DNA of 64,000 bases, taken from positions 10,350,842 to 10,414,841 of the forward strand of contig OX459103.1 of assembly GCA_949775045.1 (NCBI GenBank), read 5' to 3'. A program made the position numbers and the translations under genes. A model generated the notes under the pieces. That model saw only the letters and a program-made list of their open reading frames with translations. It searched no databases and was not told where the DNA came from. This DNA is from Metridium senile (taxonomy: Eukaryota > Cnidaria > Anthozoa > Actiniaria > Metridiidae). Below, piece after piece: positions 9,083 to 20,620 of this stretch (the stretch's first letter is position 1; the number at the start of each line of letters is the position of its first letter).

Positions 9083-12000
9083 TTATGCAATATCTATTTC
9101 CCAGTATGCACTATCAATGATACTATTCATTTCCTGTCTAAATTCTGGAAAACTTTGGTAGGTTGAGGGAAGTTCCAATGTGGGACCACAAGTATGTGCG
9201 ATTGGGCGCCTTTCAAACCCATCAAGACTAGAAAAGGTGACATTGATTCTTTTTACACAAATCACATTGGCACCAGTTAAGAATCTTAAAACCTTTCTTA
9301 ACTTTTCGGCATCCAGCCCTCTTAGATACCTCTTAAGATAGGAAATAGCATCTCGTTCTGCATTATTTTTTTGCCTCAGGGACGACTTTCAGAAGATCAA
9401 TTACTTTCTTGTTGGTTGGGAGGGCTCTTGTAAACACATTTGCAAGTACTTTGCTGTTATGGATGGATGTCTTCAAAATAGAGAATGACTTTTGCCAACA
9501 GTCAATTATATATTGACCAGCTTGTATAAGCTCTTTGTGGGCAATTTCCAAAATCATAGTCTTGCATTCTTCTGGTTTTGGTACTCGCTTGCATCCAAAT
9601 CTGTCTAGAAAATCCATCCACTCATCTGTCTGTTCATCAGTCAAAGAATTCTGTAGAGCACACATAACCAAATCCCTCTCATCTTTGGATAGATAAGCTA
9701 GAAAGGAATCAAGAAGAACTTGTTCTGATACTTCACTTTCTCCAAACAGAGTTGTGATAAGAAATGCTTTATTCAACATAATGGGAAAGAAATTGAGTTG
9801 TATAAATCCTTTCACGATGATTCGAGCTATGGCCTCCCACTCTGGAGCTTGGAAATTGTGTCTGATGACTGGAACACGTTCATCCTCTCCAACAGTGCAT
9901 GAATTCTCAAAGGCTGTCCAAAATGCCGAGAGTGCATCCCTGAATACTCCATTTGCATGTGCGCCCATCTCTTCTTTGCCATGGTCATTTATCATCGTCA
10001 CTTTTAGGGTGTCTTCCAATACTGTGGGATCCTTGAAAATGTCTATCATTTCCGATAAAACATTAATCTTTCTAATCTTTATCATTATATAAAAACAAAA
10101 ATGATGCAATGTTAGACCCAATGAAGTATTTTTTTAAAGAATTGCAAACACAATTTATAGCCAGGATCACATATACATGTACATGGGTCAGTGAAAAACA
10201 TGAATTTTTTTCAAATACATATATCAGCGTAAGATTTGCCGCAATTTTGTCAACAACTGCCACAGGAAGCCCAATCAACATAACCATATACAACACAAGA
10301 AACCCATAATTGATATCAAAAGTTTACAACTGGCAAAAAGACATCCTAGAACCCCTGTTATTGTTACTGTGGACATAAAGAGAGTTGCCCATACGTTTTT
10401 GCCATGTTTTTGAAATTATTGATAAAAATGTTAGATTACATGTAATTAGCACATTAAACGATAAATTGATAAGCGAATGAATAAATGAATAGATAAATAA
10501 AAGTAGTATTGATAATTTGTTAGCACCAATTGTATTATTCATCTCACAAGGGAACACTAAATTTCAATAAAAATGAAAACTTGAAGAGTATTTTGGCAGT
10601 CAAAAATGACAACATCGTGCCAATGGCCTATTGCAAGTGCCTTCCATGCTAATTATGAATTGATTACCTGATATGCATATTAGGTGTGGGATTAGTGCCG
10701 TCTTCCGTTGATGGAGAGGGAAGGGAGTTATCCTGTTCAGTCGGTTGTAGGGGTGAAGCTGTATCATTAGAGTTACTGTTTGCTGCACTATCAGAGGTTG
10801 TACATGTGGTATGTGAAGGTTGAAGAGGCAAAGCTATATTAATAGAGTAGCTGTTTGTTGAACTGACAGAGCTTGACACGGTGTCATCAAGCAGTGACAA
10901 TTCAGAGCCATATCCCAAAAATGTAATTTCGTCTTCAGGGTAGTTTGGTGATTCTTTTGCAGTCATATAAAGCATTACTTTGTCAATAGCAAGTATAGGT
11001 ACACTAGGACTGACATCAACTGCAGAGTGCGTAGACAGTGTAAAATGTTCAGGAGTTAAACTAAGTGAACCAATCCAGTCATAAACTACAGACACAGTAT
11101 GATTGGGACCAAATGATCTAGTTACCACTCCCATGTTGCTGTGTCTTACAGATACTTCTACATGTGGCTTTCCCACTGGTGGAATTTCCGGTACTCTTAG
11201 CGCCCGTCCATCTCTTAGACTCTGCTGTCTAGTCTTTTCTTTGGCCTTTAGTTGGTCATTAGCTAAAGATACAGCATATTCCTTGTCTTGTTCTTTCTTT
11301 ATGGCATCACGTTCAGCAGAGGTGCCCACTAAAGCACTAGAGTTGTCATGACCCACAGACTTAATGGAATCAGATATATCAGACAAAATATCATCAAGAT
11401 CTGGTAATGGAGAATAGTCAAATATGCTGTGTGAAAGCTGATCATCTACATTGGCATCCTCTTATTCCTGTTCTTCATCACTTTCAGATATAGACTCACA
11501 AGTTTTAGTCATGATGTATAATCGAATCTTTGACAGTTTATGTTGCTCAATATAGTCTGCTAAAGTCAGGTTTTTGAGGGACATTTCATCTCCTTTGAAG
11601 TTGCCCATTTCCAGGATCATATTTGATATTTTTCCATATACGTTGTGACCATCAGGAAAGAAAGTTTCTTTTAAAATTATGAAAATCTCACTCATTGACT
11701 TGTGTAGTGGTATGCTGATGTTGCGAGTGCCACCTCCTCTGGCCAGTCGAATTACTGCATATTTGCCTTTACTGGATTGGTAATGCATCCAGCCACATTG
11801 GACAACACGAGTTGGCTCTGGCCTTTCTTTAAATTCCAGTGATGTTAATGGCTTTTTATTTTTCTTTGGTGGGTTCAAAGAGGACTGGCACAAATCTAGA
11901 AGAAGCTTTCTTTTTCTTTCTGTTCTTTCTTCTGTACCAGCAGAGCTAGCAAAAGCTTTCAATGCAAGAACATCTCCTGTTTTTAGACCAAGGTCTTTCA

Positions 12001-12085
12001 AGTCATTATCTTTGCAAACTTTGACAGCTTCAATATCCATCTATAACAAAGGCATTCATACCATTATTGTGAGTGAATGTTTTAC

Positions 12086-12144
<59 letters not shown>

Positions 12145-12657
12145 CAACAACAACAACAACAACAACAATAACAACAACAATAATAATAATAATAATAATA
12201 ATTAATATTATTATTACTTAATAATAATGATAATTATAGTAATAATGAAAATAGCAATAGTAATATCAATAATAATAATATAAAATAATAATTGTAATAA
12301 TAATAACTTTATTAAACTTTTTTAAATACACACACACATCATATATAAAAAAACCTGACGTCAATAACTCATGCCAGCACACGACAGCCATTTTTTGGGA
12401 TAACGATATCAAAAACAACATTCTATTTGAAAGTGCACAAATATATACCTGGGTCACTCAGTAGAATCAGTGTCATATTTCCAACTTGTTAGGTTTAATA
12501 TGCTCACCTTTTCGCTCCTAAATTTCTTGACAACCTCCTTGTTAACACCTCTGTTTTCAAGAAAATTGCACACCTAGGATATAAATGTAGATTATTCAAT
12601 ACATTTATCAAAAGACCTAAGCTGTATAACATGAAAAAAACAATAGATATTTACCTT
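9083..12657 (-). pseudogene. SAM + UBX-like + HECT ubiquitin-ligase-like gene of the giant transposon, with stop and frameshift
   Basis: Minus-strand exons: one ending at 12655 (reads SRVSVDK), 12508-12573, 10668-12040 and 9083-10071; all phases agree. Order of parts: a SAM-like domain across the first three exons (VSVDKVCNFLENRGVNK through DLKDLGLKTGDVLALKAF); a basic KKNKKP segment; a GWMHY..RGGGTRNISIP domain; an acidic linker; a UBX-like beta-grasp (VEVSVRHSN..SVVYDWIGSLSLTPEHFTL); a Ser/Asn-rich linker; and a HECT-like C-terminal region with the cysteine motif PIAHTCGPTLELP (Cys codon 9188-9190). HECT enzymes pass ubiquitin through that cysteine. Two lesions break it: an in-frame TAA at 11462-11464, and a run of seven A at 9366-9372 that shifts frame before the cysteine. 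Apart from these the frame is open throughout. The first exon's start codon was not found. It may be a decayed gene, a sequencing artefact or a recoded gene. Confidence 0.72.
12084..12306 (+). repeat. (AAT)n/(AAC)n microsatellite in HECT-like gene intron
   Basis: AAT and AAC trinucleotide runs with some decay, between exons 12508-12573 and 10668-12040. Open frames of poly-Ile/Thr across it are artefacts. Confidence 0.95.
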
Positions 12658-13482
12658 ATCCACGCTGACACGGCTTAAAAAGGTCTGCGCATGCGCGAGT
12701 TTTCAAAAACAAAATGGCGGACGGCTTCGAGTTTCCCGCGCTTGAAAAACACAGTAGCATTTTGTTGGCTTTATCGTCTTATTTTGACAGTGATTTCAAA
12801 TGGTCGTTGACAATTGATCTTTAAAACCTTTCTCCAAATGTATGTATTCTTTTGAGTTATGTACAAAGTACTGTTGATGTGATAATGAAGTGTGATTTGG
12901 GATGGTAAAAGTATTTCCCTTCGAAAAACTCGATGTGACTACGACTCACATTTTGACCTAGAACAAGCTCAAGACACCAAGTATAAGGTTGAGTTTTCGA
13001 TATTTTATACATCATTTTCCGTTTAATAACATATCAAATGTGCTGGTTGTCCTAAGCTTGTGCTGTCAAACGCTACCTTTATGAACTTTGAAAATCGTAT
13101 CATGAAGAAGTACCTTCAAAGATGCTCAAATGACGATAAGAATTTATTTGTGTTGACTTCCTAAAAAATCAAAATTGTAATGTTATTTCTTTCAAAACCT
13201 ACATAATTTTATTAACTCAAGATATTATTTATCGGTATTTGATTAAATGTTGATATTGTTTTGCAATAAAGATGAATTATTGACGAATATATATAGTAGT
13301 TTTTACCACTTTTAGTTGCACTTGCGAACCAATTTGCTGTATAAGAAACTTTCCCGCGAAAATTCCCGCCCTTTTACAATTTTGACGCGGCCGTGCATTT
13401 CTAGGGTTTTCCCGCAGATGTAGTTTTGTTTACATTGTTTTAAAAATGCCCAGAGTTTTTTAAATTGTCCCGTTCAAAAAAT
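12658..13482. promoter_or_regulatory. Divergent promoter region between HECT-like and RING/ZnF genes
   Basis: About 0.8 kb separates two genes transcribed away from each other inside the transposon. It holds GCGCATGCGC and AAAATGGCGGAC motifs near 12690-12720. The latter opens a 36-codon + strand frame with no family resemblance. GC-rich stretches near 13360-13415 (CCCGCGAAAATTCCCGCC) could be core promoter for the + gene. A related GCATGCGCA + TTTTTAAGCCGTGTCA sequence lies at about 19413-19469, near the other end of the element. Promoter function is inference. Confidence 0.4.
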
Positions 13483-16400
13483 ATGTCTTGTGAAAAGTCG
13501 ACGACTCGTTTACGAAGCTCTAGTTCCATGAGTTCATGTTATGGCAGTATAAATTTATATTCTGGGATTGAAGCTAGAGCTTTAGGGTTTTTACGAGCAG
13601 TATATTTATGCAAATACCACAGTCAATCGTCCAGAAATGAGTCAAAAGATGTTTGTTGCTTTCCCTTACCTGGTGCTTGCTCAAAGACATTTCGTGACTG
13701 TCCAGCTAGATTGTTGGAGGTTTTTGATACATTAAGTCCAGTAAAAATAAGCACGCAAATATGTATCCTTCACTTCAAAGAAGTTGACAAGCTAGAAGTT
13801 ATCACAAGTCATCCGTTATACAAAAAACCCAAAGAAAGAAAGGTAATGTTATATACATTCTTCTTGTAAAAAATACAAACACAAAATACACACTGACACA
13901 CAATTACTACAACAATAATTTACTGAGCTCATTTTTTACAAATTGCAAAGATAATAAATATAAAATTTGCATGAGTTAAACTACAATTTTGTGAACTTAA
14001 ATGTACATCATATCAGAGATCTGCAGATATAGATCAAGAAAGCCAAAATGAAAGTGTAGTTAAGAAGATTAAACAATTGGAACAAGAGAACCAGCAGCTG
14101 AAGTTAATTGTGACAAATTATGAGACTACCACTGAAAACCTCAAGCAAGATAATGCTAAGCTCAGAGAAAAACTAGATGGTAATTATTTGTATATTATAT
14201 ACATTTTGACTAGGTACATGTCAAGTAAATATTGGCTATTTTATGTTACAGGAAATGAAAGATTTGACTGCCTGTTTAAACGCTTCCATTCGGCATTCTA
14301 TAATTACAATAGAAATGGGGGGAAGGATCTTTTTAAGCCAAAGGAAATGGAAGCATTCTGCAAGACAGCAGCTCCTGGTCTGTTTGAAGTAATTCTGGAA
14401 TCAATTGTCAACAATGAAAACCATGAGCCATCTAAGGCAAGAGTTGAAAAGCAGAAAAAAAGAGTTGTGTCCCTATTACATAGTATGAGTTATTTTAGAG
14501 ATCAGGTAAATATAATAAACCATAACAGCCAAAATCTAAACTTTACAGACATGTGTTCATTCATGTCCACTTTTTTCCCCCCCGCAGAAAATGAATTCCC
14601 TTCAAAAATACAATGGTTTACATTTGAAGCTAAGTGGAACTAGTTGTGATGGACTAATGTCAGGAACAATAATGGGCTACTCCAGCCATCCTAATACTAT
14701 ACTGAACTACAGTAAGCAGTTGTTTATGATGAATCAAAAAGAAACTCTCAAGGCTATTAAAAATGCACATATAGTAAGTCAAGTAAATATATCTAAAATA
14801 AATAATTGCTGCACATAAATGTACATCACTGGAGTATAAACATTACAAGGTACAAGTGAACCAACAAAATAGTTATTGTAAAGTATAACTCTCTATAAGC
14901 TACTTTAGAATGATGCACCTTTAGAATGTTTGTACTATCAGTCAAAATAAACAGGTTCCCATTTACATCTGTACTTTCCCATTTAAATCTGTACTTATGC
15001 AAATTTTGTTGATGTGTGCTAAACACACAAATCAACCAATCAGAGTATATTATTTCTGAAGTGAATTTCTCTGATTGGTTGATTTGTGCATGTGTTTAGC
15101 ACACATCAACAAAATTTGCATAAGTACAGATTTAAATGGGAAAGTACAGATTTAAATGGGAACCTGTTAATAATAGATATATCAATCACTTATTATAGTC
15201 AAACTACCTGAAGTGTGAACACTTAGAGATCATTAAAGAATTCATTATTTGAATATTGATTTAATTCTTTGATTCAACTTTTAAAAACAATGTACATGTT
15301 TATTTATAATCATTCTATTTATTTCATATATCAAAAACTTCATTTGTATAATGAAAATTAGAGTCGAAGAATGAAATCAATAATTGAATAATGAATTCAT
15401 TAATGATCTCTACATGTTCACACTTCAGGTAGTTTGACTGTAATAGCTAAAAATTTTTTGAAATAACTGTTTTTTTCCAGAATAAATCACTGGTTCTTTT
15501 ACTAGAAGATGACATCCATTTCATACACTGTAAAAAAAGTCCCCGAGATGCAACAACTAGCACGTCTATTCACATGTGTACGGCAATGGTTGATATCCCA
15601 CAAAACAATGCTGGCATCGTAAGGCCTCAAGATTACAATGCTATACATAGAAATGTCCAGGTTAAGCTCAAAAATGGCAACTATGCTAACAGCCGGGGAG
15701 GGATTGATGTTAATAGTTTCCTCAGATTTTTTCATGTTAGGGGAACAACCGCAGAGTATTTTACACTTAGTTTTTTACAAGCATGTCCACCCAGATATAA
15801 GGAACTTGATATGTCAATTGCCAAAGAGAGCTGTATAAACCTCAGGTAAGGCTTTTGTTTTTACTTTGATACTTGTAGCCATATAATATAAAAGCAGTGA
15901 GTATAATAAATCCTATTTTTGGCATAGAGCTTACACTGGAGAAGACAGACGCAATCTTGATCTGTTGAACACTACATGGTTGGTTGATGAGTTTGTTCAG
16001 GACCTCCACAGCAAACATGACTACAAAACCACACTTGATCATATCACAACAGTTGATCCTCCACTGATTGAATATGCAAATGATTTCCTGTTAATCGTTG
16101 AGGGAGATTTCCCAACCTGGAAATACAACAAGAAAATTGTTGCAGAGGTCAGTATTCAAACATTATGACGGAATGTGCTGTATAGAAAAAAATATGTCAT
16201 AATAAAGACTCTGAAACATATAACTTGCTTGTTCTAGGCCTGTTATAATTTAAGGTCTTAATTATAAATTATTTCATGGGAATAGCAAAAAACAGCTTTA
16301 TGCAAATTACTTTGAACAGGTTCCTATTTAAATCTGTACTTTTCCATTTAAATATGTACTTATGCAAATTTTGTTGATGTGTGCTAAATACACAGATCAA

Positions 16401-18804
16401 CCAATCAGAGAAGTTCACTTCAGAAATAATATACTCTGATTGGTTGATCTGTGTGTTTAGCACACATCAACACAATTTCCATAAGTACATATTTAAATGG
16501 GAAAGTACAGATTTAAATGGGAAAGTACAGATTTAAATGGGAACCTGTTTTTGTTAATCTCTAAATGTCTTTTCAACTGAACAAGGTTAATGGGATTAAC
16601 TGTATTCCTATAAATGAACTCAAAATTTCATTACCTTTATTTTTCAGTGGGATCCTGCAACTGGTCCTTCACACATACCATCACTAATACCATGGCAAGG
16701 TCCCTTTCATGTGTCTCTGAATATCCAGGAGTCAACTGTGTTAATATTCAGACCGTTTTTTGAGAAGCTTTACAAGGCTTTGTTTGGGGAGACCAAAAAA
16801 CTTCCCAAACGACCAAAGTCTGAAAAAATCTCGTTGTTAATTTCATCATCATTTGGTGGGTGGACAATTGTTAGACACATGATACTCCAACACTTTGGAA
16901 ACTGCTGCAAAGACCCACAGTACTTGTCTCTTGTCCACCTACTTGATGAAGTTATTCCCCTTGTGTTTTATTACTATGTTGTAGTTTTTAGAGGTGGCAA
17001 TTTTGACCAATGGCTTGAAACCAAATTTAGAATTGCCATACAATTTATCATTTTTAAGAGAAAGAACTATGATAAGGCTACCCTTTGCCATCTGTCAGAT
17101 GTTCTACATCACATGGAGAGACCAGATTTCTTGAATCTGATGACTAACAGTCTGAACCTTCTTTCAGAGAAGAAGATCGAGGTCTTTCATTCAAAACTGA
17201 GAAGGTAAAAAAATACAATAAATCAAATAATATACCTCATAAAATCATCATAAAATACAGTATGGTCAGCTGAAAAAAATTGAAAGATGATATGTTTTTT
17301 TGTTTAACATTTTTTAAGTCATTTCAATATCTCGACATGTTATACACTGTAGTCATGTTCCCATCTTTACAGTATATAACAATGTTTGTTTGTAATGCTC
17401 AAAATACAATAGAACTGTACCAATGTGGGCTGATGGGAAGTACATTAGGCAACAAGCACATGTACTAAGTGCGCAACGATTTATTCAACAATTCCAACAA
17501 GTATTTGTACCAGAATATCAACGTGGTCTAGGCCAGCAAGACCTGACAAGACATGCATTGAAAGCTGCAGAGTTTATCATGGACATTTTTACACGTGCTT
17601 GGCAGACCATTGGTCAAACTCAGAAAATTCCTAAGGGAAGACGAAAGTATCAGGTGCCTATTGTATCTTTTCAACTACCATACATACACCTAATTGCAAT
17701 AACATTGTCATATAAAAAAGAAAATGACAAAATAGGAATTAATTAAAAACAAAAGATTAAGTTCAGCTTGAGTAATCTGCTTTTGTCTTTTAATTAATTC
17801 CTATTTTGCAATATTCTTTTTGATATGACAATGTTATTGCAATTAGGTGTATATACAAGGCAACAAAAGGGATTCACTCTCTACAAACATTTTTTTATAA
17901 CAAACTGTGATTGCTAACAGTTCTTTTTGAATATTTGTTTTAAGCCCTACTACTTACCCGCATTGGATGCCACAGTTGACCAGAGGTGTTTTCCTCTTGG
18001 GTATGCATTCACATGTGACAAAGAACCAGATGCAATGCTTTTCTGCGACAGCTCAAACTGCCAGGCAGATGATGACTCACAGCCAAATGTTCAAAGACTG
18101 ACGTGTGGCCATTCTTTCCACAAATGCTGTATATTACGAGCTGATCGAGAACAGGGGGACCATCCATATGCAGTGCCTAATGGTGTAGTCTGTCCAGTTT
18201 GTCAGGATCCATTAAGAGAAAAAATTGAACAATTGGCATTAACAATGAACAGGTATATTGAGTAACCACATTTCATATTGAGTATTTGCTAAAACCATTA
18301 AAATAACACAATGATTGTAATAATGTGTGCTCTCATTGTATATGCTCAAAGGACACAGAGCTTAGTAACTATCCACCATGTAATTTTAGCAAATAATTGT
18401 TAACAATTATGATAAAGTATGTTAAATTTTTTAATAGATATCTGGCCGGTGAAAATGATGATGCCGATGATGACAGTGAATCTGATAATGAAAGTGATGA
18501 TGATGATGATGATGATGATGAAGATGTGAAAATTAAAGAAGAAGACTACTTTGACGAAACATCATACATGGCCATGGTAGTTAAAGCTCAATCAAACTTT
18601 GCCTGTACACTGTCCTCACTACCCAATGCACAGAATCAACCAGTCCACAACAACATCAAGGACAAGCCAAAGTTGGATCAATCCACAGCAGTTACTACTA
18701 ATACAAAAGAGCATCCACTTCTAAGTTGCCCTCATCCTGGATGCACAAAAACGTACAAAACTCAAGGCGGTCTTACAAGACACACAGCTACAAAACACAC
18801 TTAG
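13483..18804 (+). CDS. 1006-aa multidomain transposon protein: Cys/His N terminus, coiled coil, DDE-like core, RING, C2H2
   Basis: Ten exons: 13483-13842, 14017-14179, 14252-14505, 14588-14773, 15481-15845, 15928-16147, 16648-17204, 17413-17653, 17945-18252 and 18438-18804. They total 3021 nt with every phase matching and one stop. Parts: residues 1-120 Cys/His-rich, weakly THAP-like (VCCFPLPGACSKTF, ICILHFKEVD); a coiled coil about 131-172; a globular core about 175-780; a RING-like domain in exon 9 (CDSSNC, LTCGHSFHKC, CPVCQD); an Asp/Glu run; and a C-terminal C2H2 finger C982, C987, H1000, H1005. Candidate catalytic acids, by inference only: D331/D332 (LLLEDDIHF), D503 (VEGDFPTWKY) and E694 (KKIEVFHSKLRR), with a long helical insertion before E694. 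The family was not recognised; large KDZ/Zisupton-like transposases are one possibility. ATG 13483 gives the whole first exon. AATAAA lies at 19070. Confidence 0.82.
14950..15168. mobile_element. MITE with AACAGGTTCCCATTT ends, copy 1
   Basis: A 219-bp inverted-repeat element with direct CTGTACTTTCCCATTTAAAT units near each tip and a TTTTGTTGATGTGTGCTAAA arm core. It sits in intron 4 of the RING/ZnF gene. A second copy is at 16315-16549. Confidence 0.8.
15196..15440. mobile_element. MITE with AGTCAAACTACCTGAAGTGT ends
   Basis: A 245-bp inverted-repeat element flanked by TA on both sides. Its inner arms include TAGAGATCATTAA and its mirror. It lies just upstream of exon 5 (15481) of the RING/ZnF gene without touching the acceptor. 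Confidence 0.75.
16315..16549. mobile_element. MITE with AACAGGTTCCTATTT ends, copy 2
   Basis: Second copy of the 14950-15168 family, in intron 6 of the RING/ZnF gene. One tip carries an extra GTACAGATTTAAATGGGAAA unit, so tip repeats expand and contract. Confidence 0.8.
17687..17849. mobile_element. Palindromic MITE, CACCTAATTGCAA family, copy 2
   Basis: A 163-bp hairpin flanked by TA, in intron 8 of the RING/ZnF gene. Its arms contain ATAGGAATTAATTAA and mirror. It is closely related to 36128-36301 in PEX10. Confidence 0.8.
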
Positions 18805-19474
18805 CTGTCGACTATCCACAAATGACGAATAACAAATCGTCAAACAGGTTCTATTAAGAACCACAAATTTTCAAAAGTGATGATATAAATGCTTTTAATT
18901 TTATGATGAGCTTTTAACTGTACATGAAAATATAAATATAAGTTATGGTCGGTGAAGCAAACGATACAAAGCTTCGGCATGAGTTAATAGCGCACAGTTT
19001 TGATCTTTTACACTCAAATAATTAAACTTAACATTCAAGTGAGCTGTCAGGATAAATCAATGAAACAATAATAAAGGAAAATAAAACAACAATAGAGGAA
19101 AATAAAATGATCATAATGAAAACAACAAGAAGAGAGACTTACCTCATTTTTAAATGTTCGAAGATAAAAAACAGCCATCAATAACCAAACTTGAAGGCCA
19201 TTTTCCGTTAAATCGACGAGGAATTTCATAAGATTTTTAAGTCACATTGCAACATCTGCTTTTTAAATGACACCATACAAGTTCAAACATTATTATTTCG
19301 GCGAAAAACAGTAAATGTTTAAAGAAAACCAATGCAGTTAACTCGAAATCATCCCTTGTTTTGAACCTCGATGCTCATGCGAAGCCCGCAAATTTACGCG
19401 GTATATTGGAACACGCATGCGCATAAGTCAAATGTGATTAGCCAATCAGACCTTTTTAAGCCGTGTCATCCACG
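18805..19474. other. Non-coding DNA after the RING/ZnF gene
   Basis: It contains the 3' UTR (AATAAA at 19070) and then sequence running to the nested element. Near 19413-19469 it resembles the divergent promoter region (GCATGCGCA and CCTTTTTAAGCCGTGTCA). No gene is visible. Confidence 0.5.
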
Positions 19475-19839
19475 CTATTACTTGGTTGTGCCTAGATCAT
19501 ACCCTTTAGAGGCTATTTCGCGAAAGACTGGAATCGAGTATTTCTATTCGGTTCGTCGGAGATACCGACGATTGTGCCGACGAAAACCTTCGGGAAATAA
19601 AACATGGCCGTCTTTCTAGGTGAATGCGGAGGAATTCTTTTGCCAATATAATGATGTCAAATACGGATAATTTGCTTGCTGAATCAAGGTAAAACAACAC
19701 ACAACAAACTTAAGTTAAAGATGTGCTTCTATTTGAAATTTCTAGAGAAAGAACTAAACTAATAATACAACCGTTATATACTTAGAGGATATATAAAATT
19801 TTTACTTCATTGAACCGCTAAAGAGTACTATAGAGCATG

Positions 19840-20620
19840 TTTGTCATACCCTTTAGAGGATATAACTAATAAATTCTCTTTATTTCACCCTCTAAAGGGT
19901 ACTATGTGTGTAATACCCTTTAGAGGTTATAACTTCAGTACTGTACATTCTCTTTTATATTACTTCACCCTATCAAGGGTACTATAGAGTATGTGTGTCA
20001 TACCCTTTAGGGGATATAACTTAAGTTATACATTCTTTTTATTACTTCACCCTCTAAAGGGTACTATGTGTGTCATACCCTTTAGAGGTTATATCTTACT
20101 GCATACATTCTCTTTATTACTTCACCCTATAAAGGGTATTGTGTGCCATACCCTTTAGAGGTTATATCTTACTGTATACATTCTCTTTATTACTTCACCC
20201 TCTAAAGGGTATTATGTGTGTCATACCCTTTAGAGGTTATATCTTACTGCATACATTCTCTTTATTACTTCACCCTCTAAAGGGTATTATGTGTGTCATA
20301 CCCTTTAGAGGTTATATCTTACTGCATACATTCTCTTTATTACTTCACCCTCTAAAGGGTATTATGTGTGTCATACCCTTTAGAGGTTATATCTTACTGC
20401 ATACATTCTCTTTATTACTTCACCCTATAAAGGGTACTATGTGTGTCATATTCTTTAGAGGATATAATCACTAATAAATTAATATAATATCTTTATTTCT
20501 TCATTGAACTACTAAAGGGTACTATGCAATATGTATCATACCCTTTAGAGGATACCATTATTATTAAACTAATTAATACAATCTTTTTATTAGTGCAACC
20601 ACTAAAGGGTACTTTAGAGA
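19840..20620 (+). repeat. Tandem palindromic CCCTTTAGAGG array, left arm
   Basis: Units of about 62 bp alternate TACCCTTTAGAGGTTATA and TTCACCCTCTAAAGGGTA, so each unit can fold on itself. The matching right-arm array is about 23700-24490. A 111-codon frame over it (PFRGYILL repeats) is repetitive by construction and is not called as a gene. Confidence 0.9.

Noticed and set aside
9754..10092. 112-codon + strand frame
   Set aside because: Antisense shadow of the HECT-like exon.
12012..12221. Poly-Ile/Thr frame
   Set aside because: AAT/AAC microsatellite.
12702..12820. Frame MADGFEFPALEKHSS on the + strand as a gene
   Set aside because: Only 36 codons, no donor or family match. It sits in the divergent promoter and may be leader sequence.
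20139..20474. 111-codon PFRGYILL repeat frame (also 23852-24187)
   Set aside because: Tandem array inside mirror-image arms. Its presence in both arms reflects the inverted repeat, not a conserved gene.
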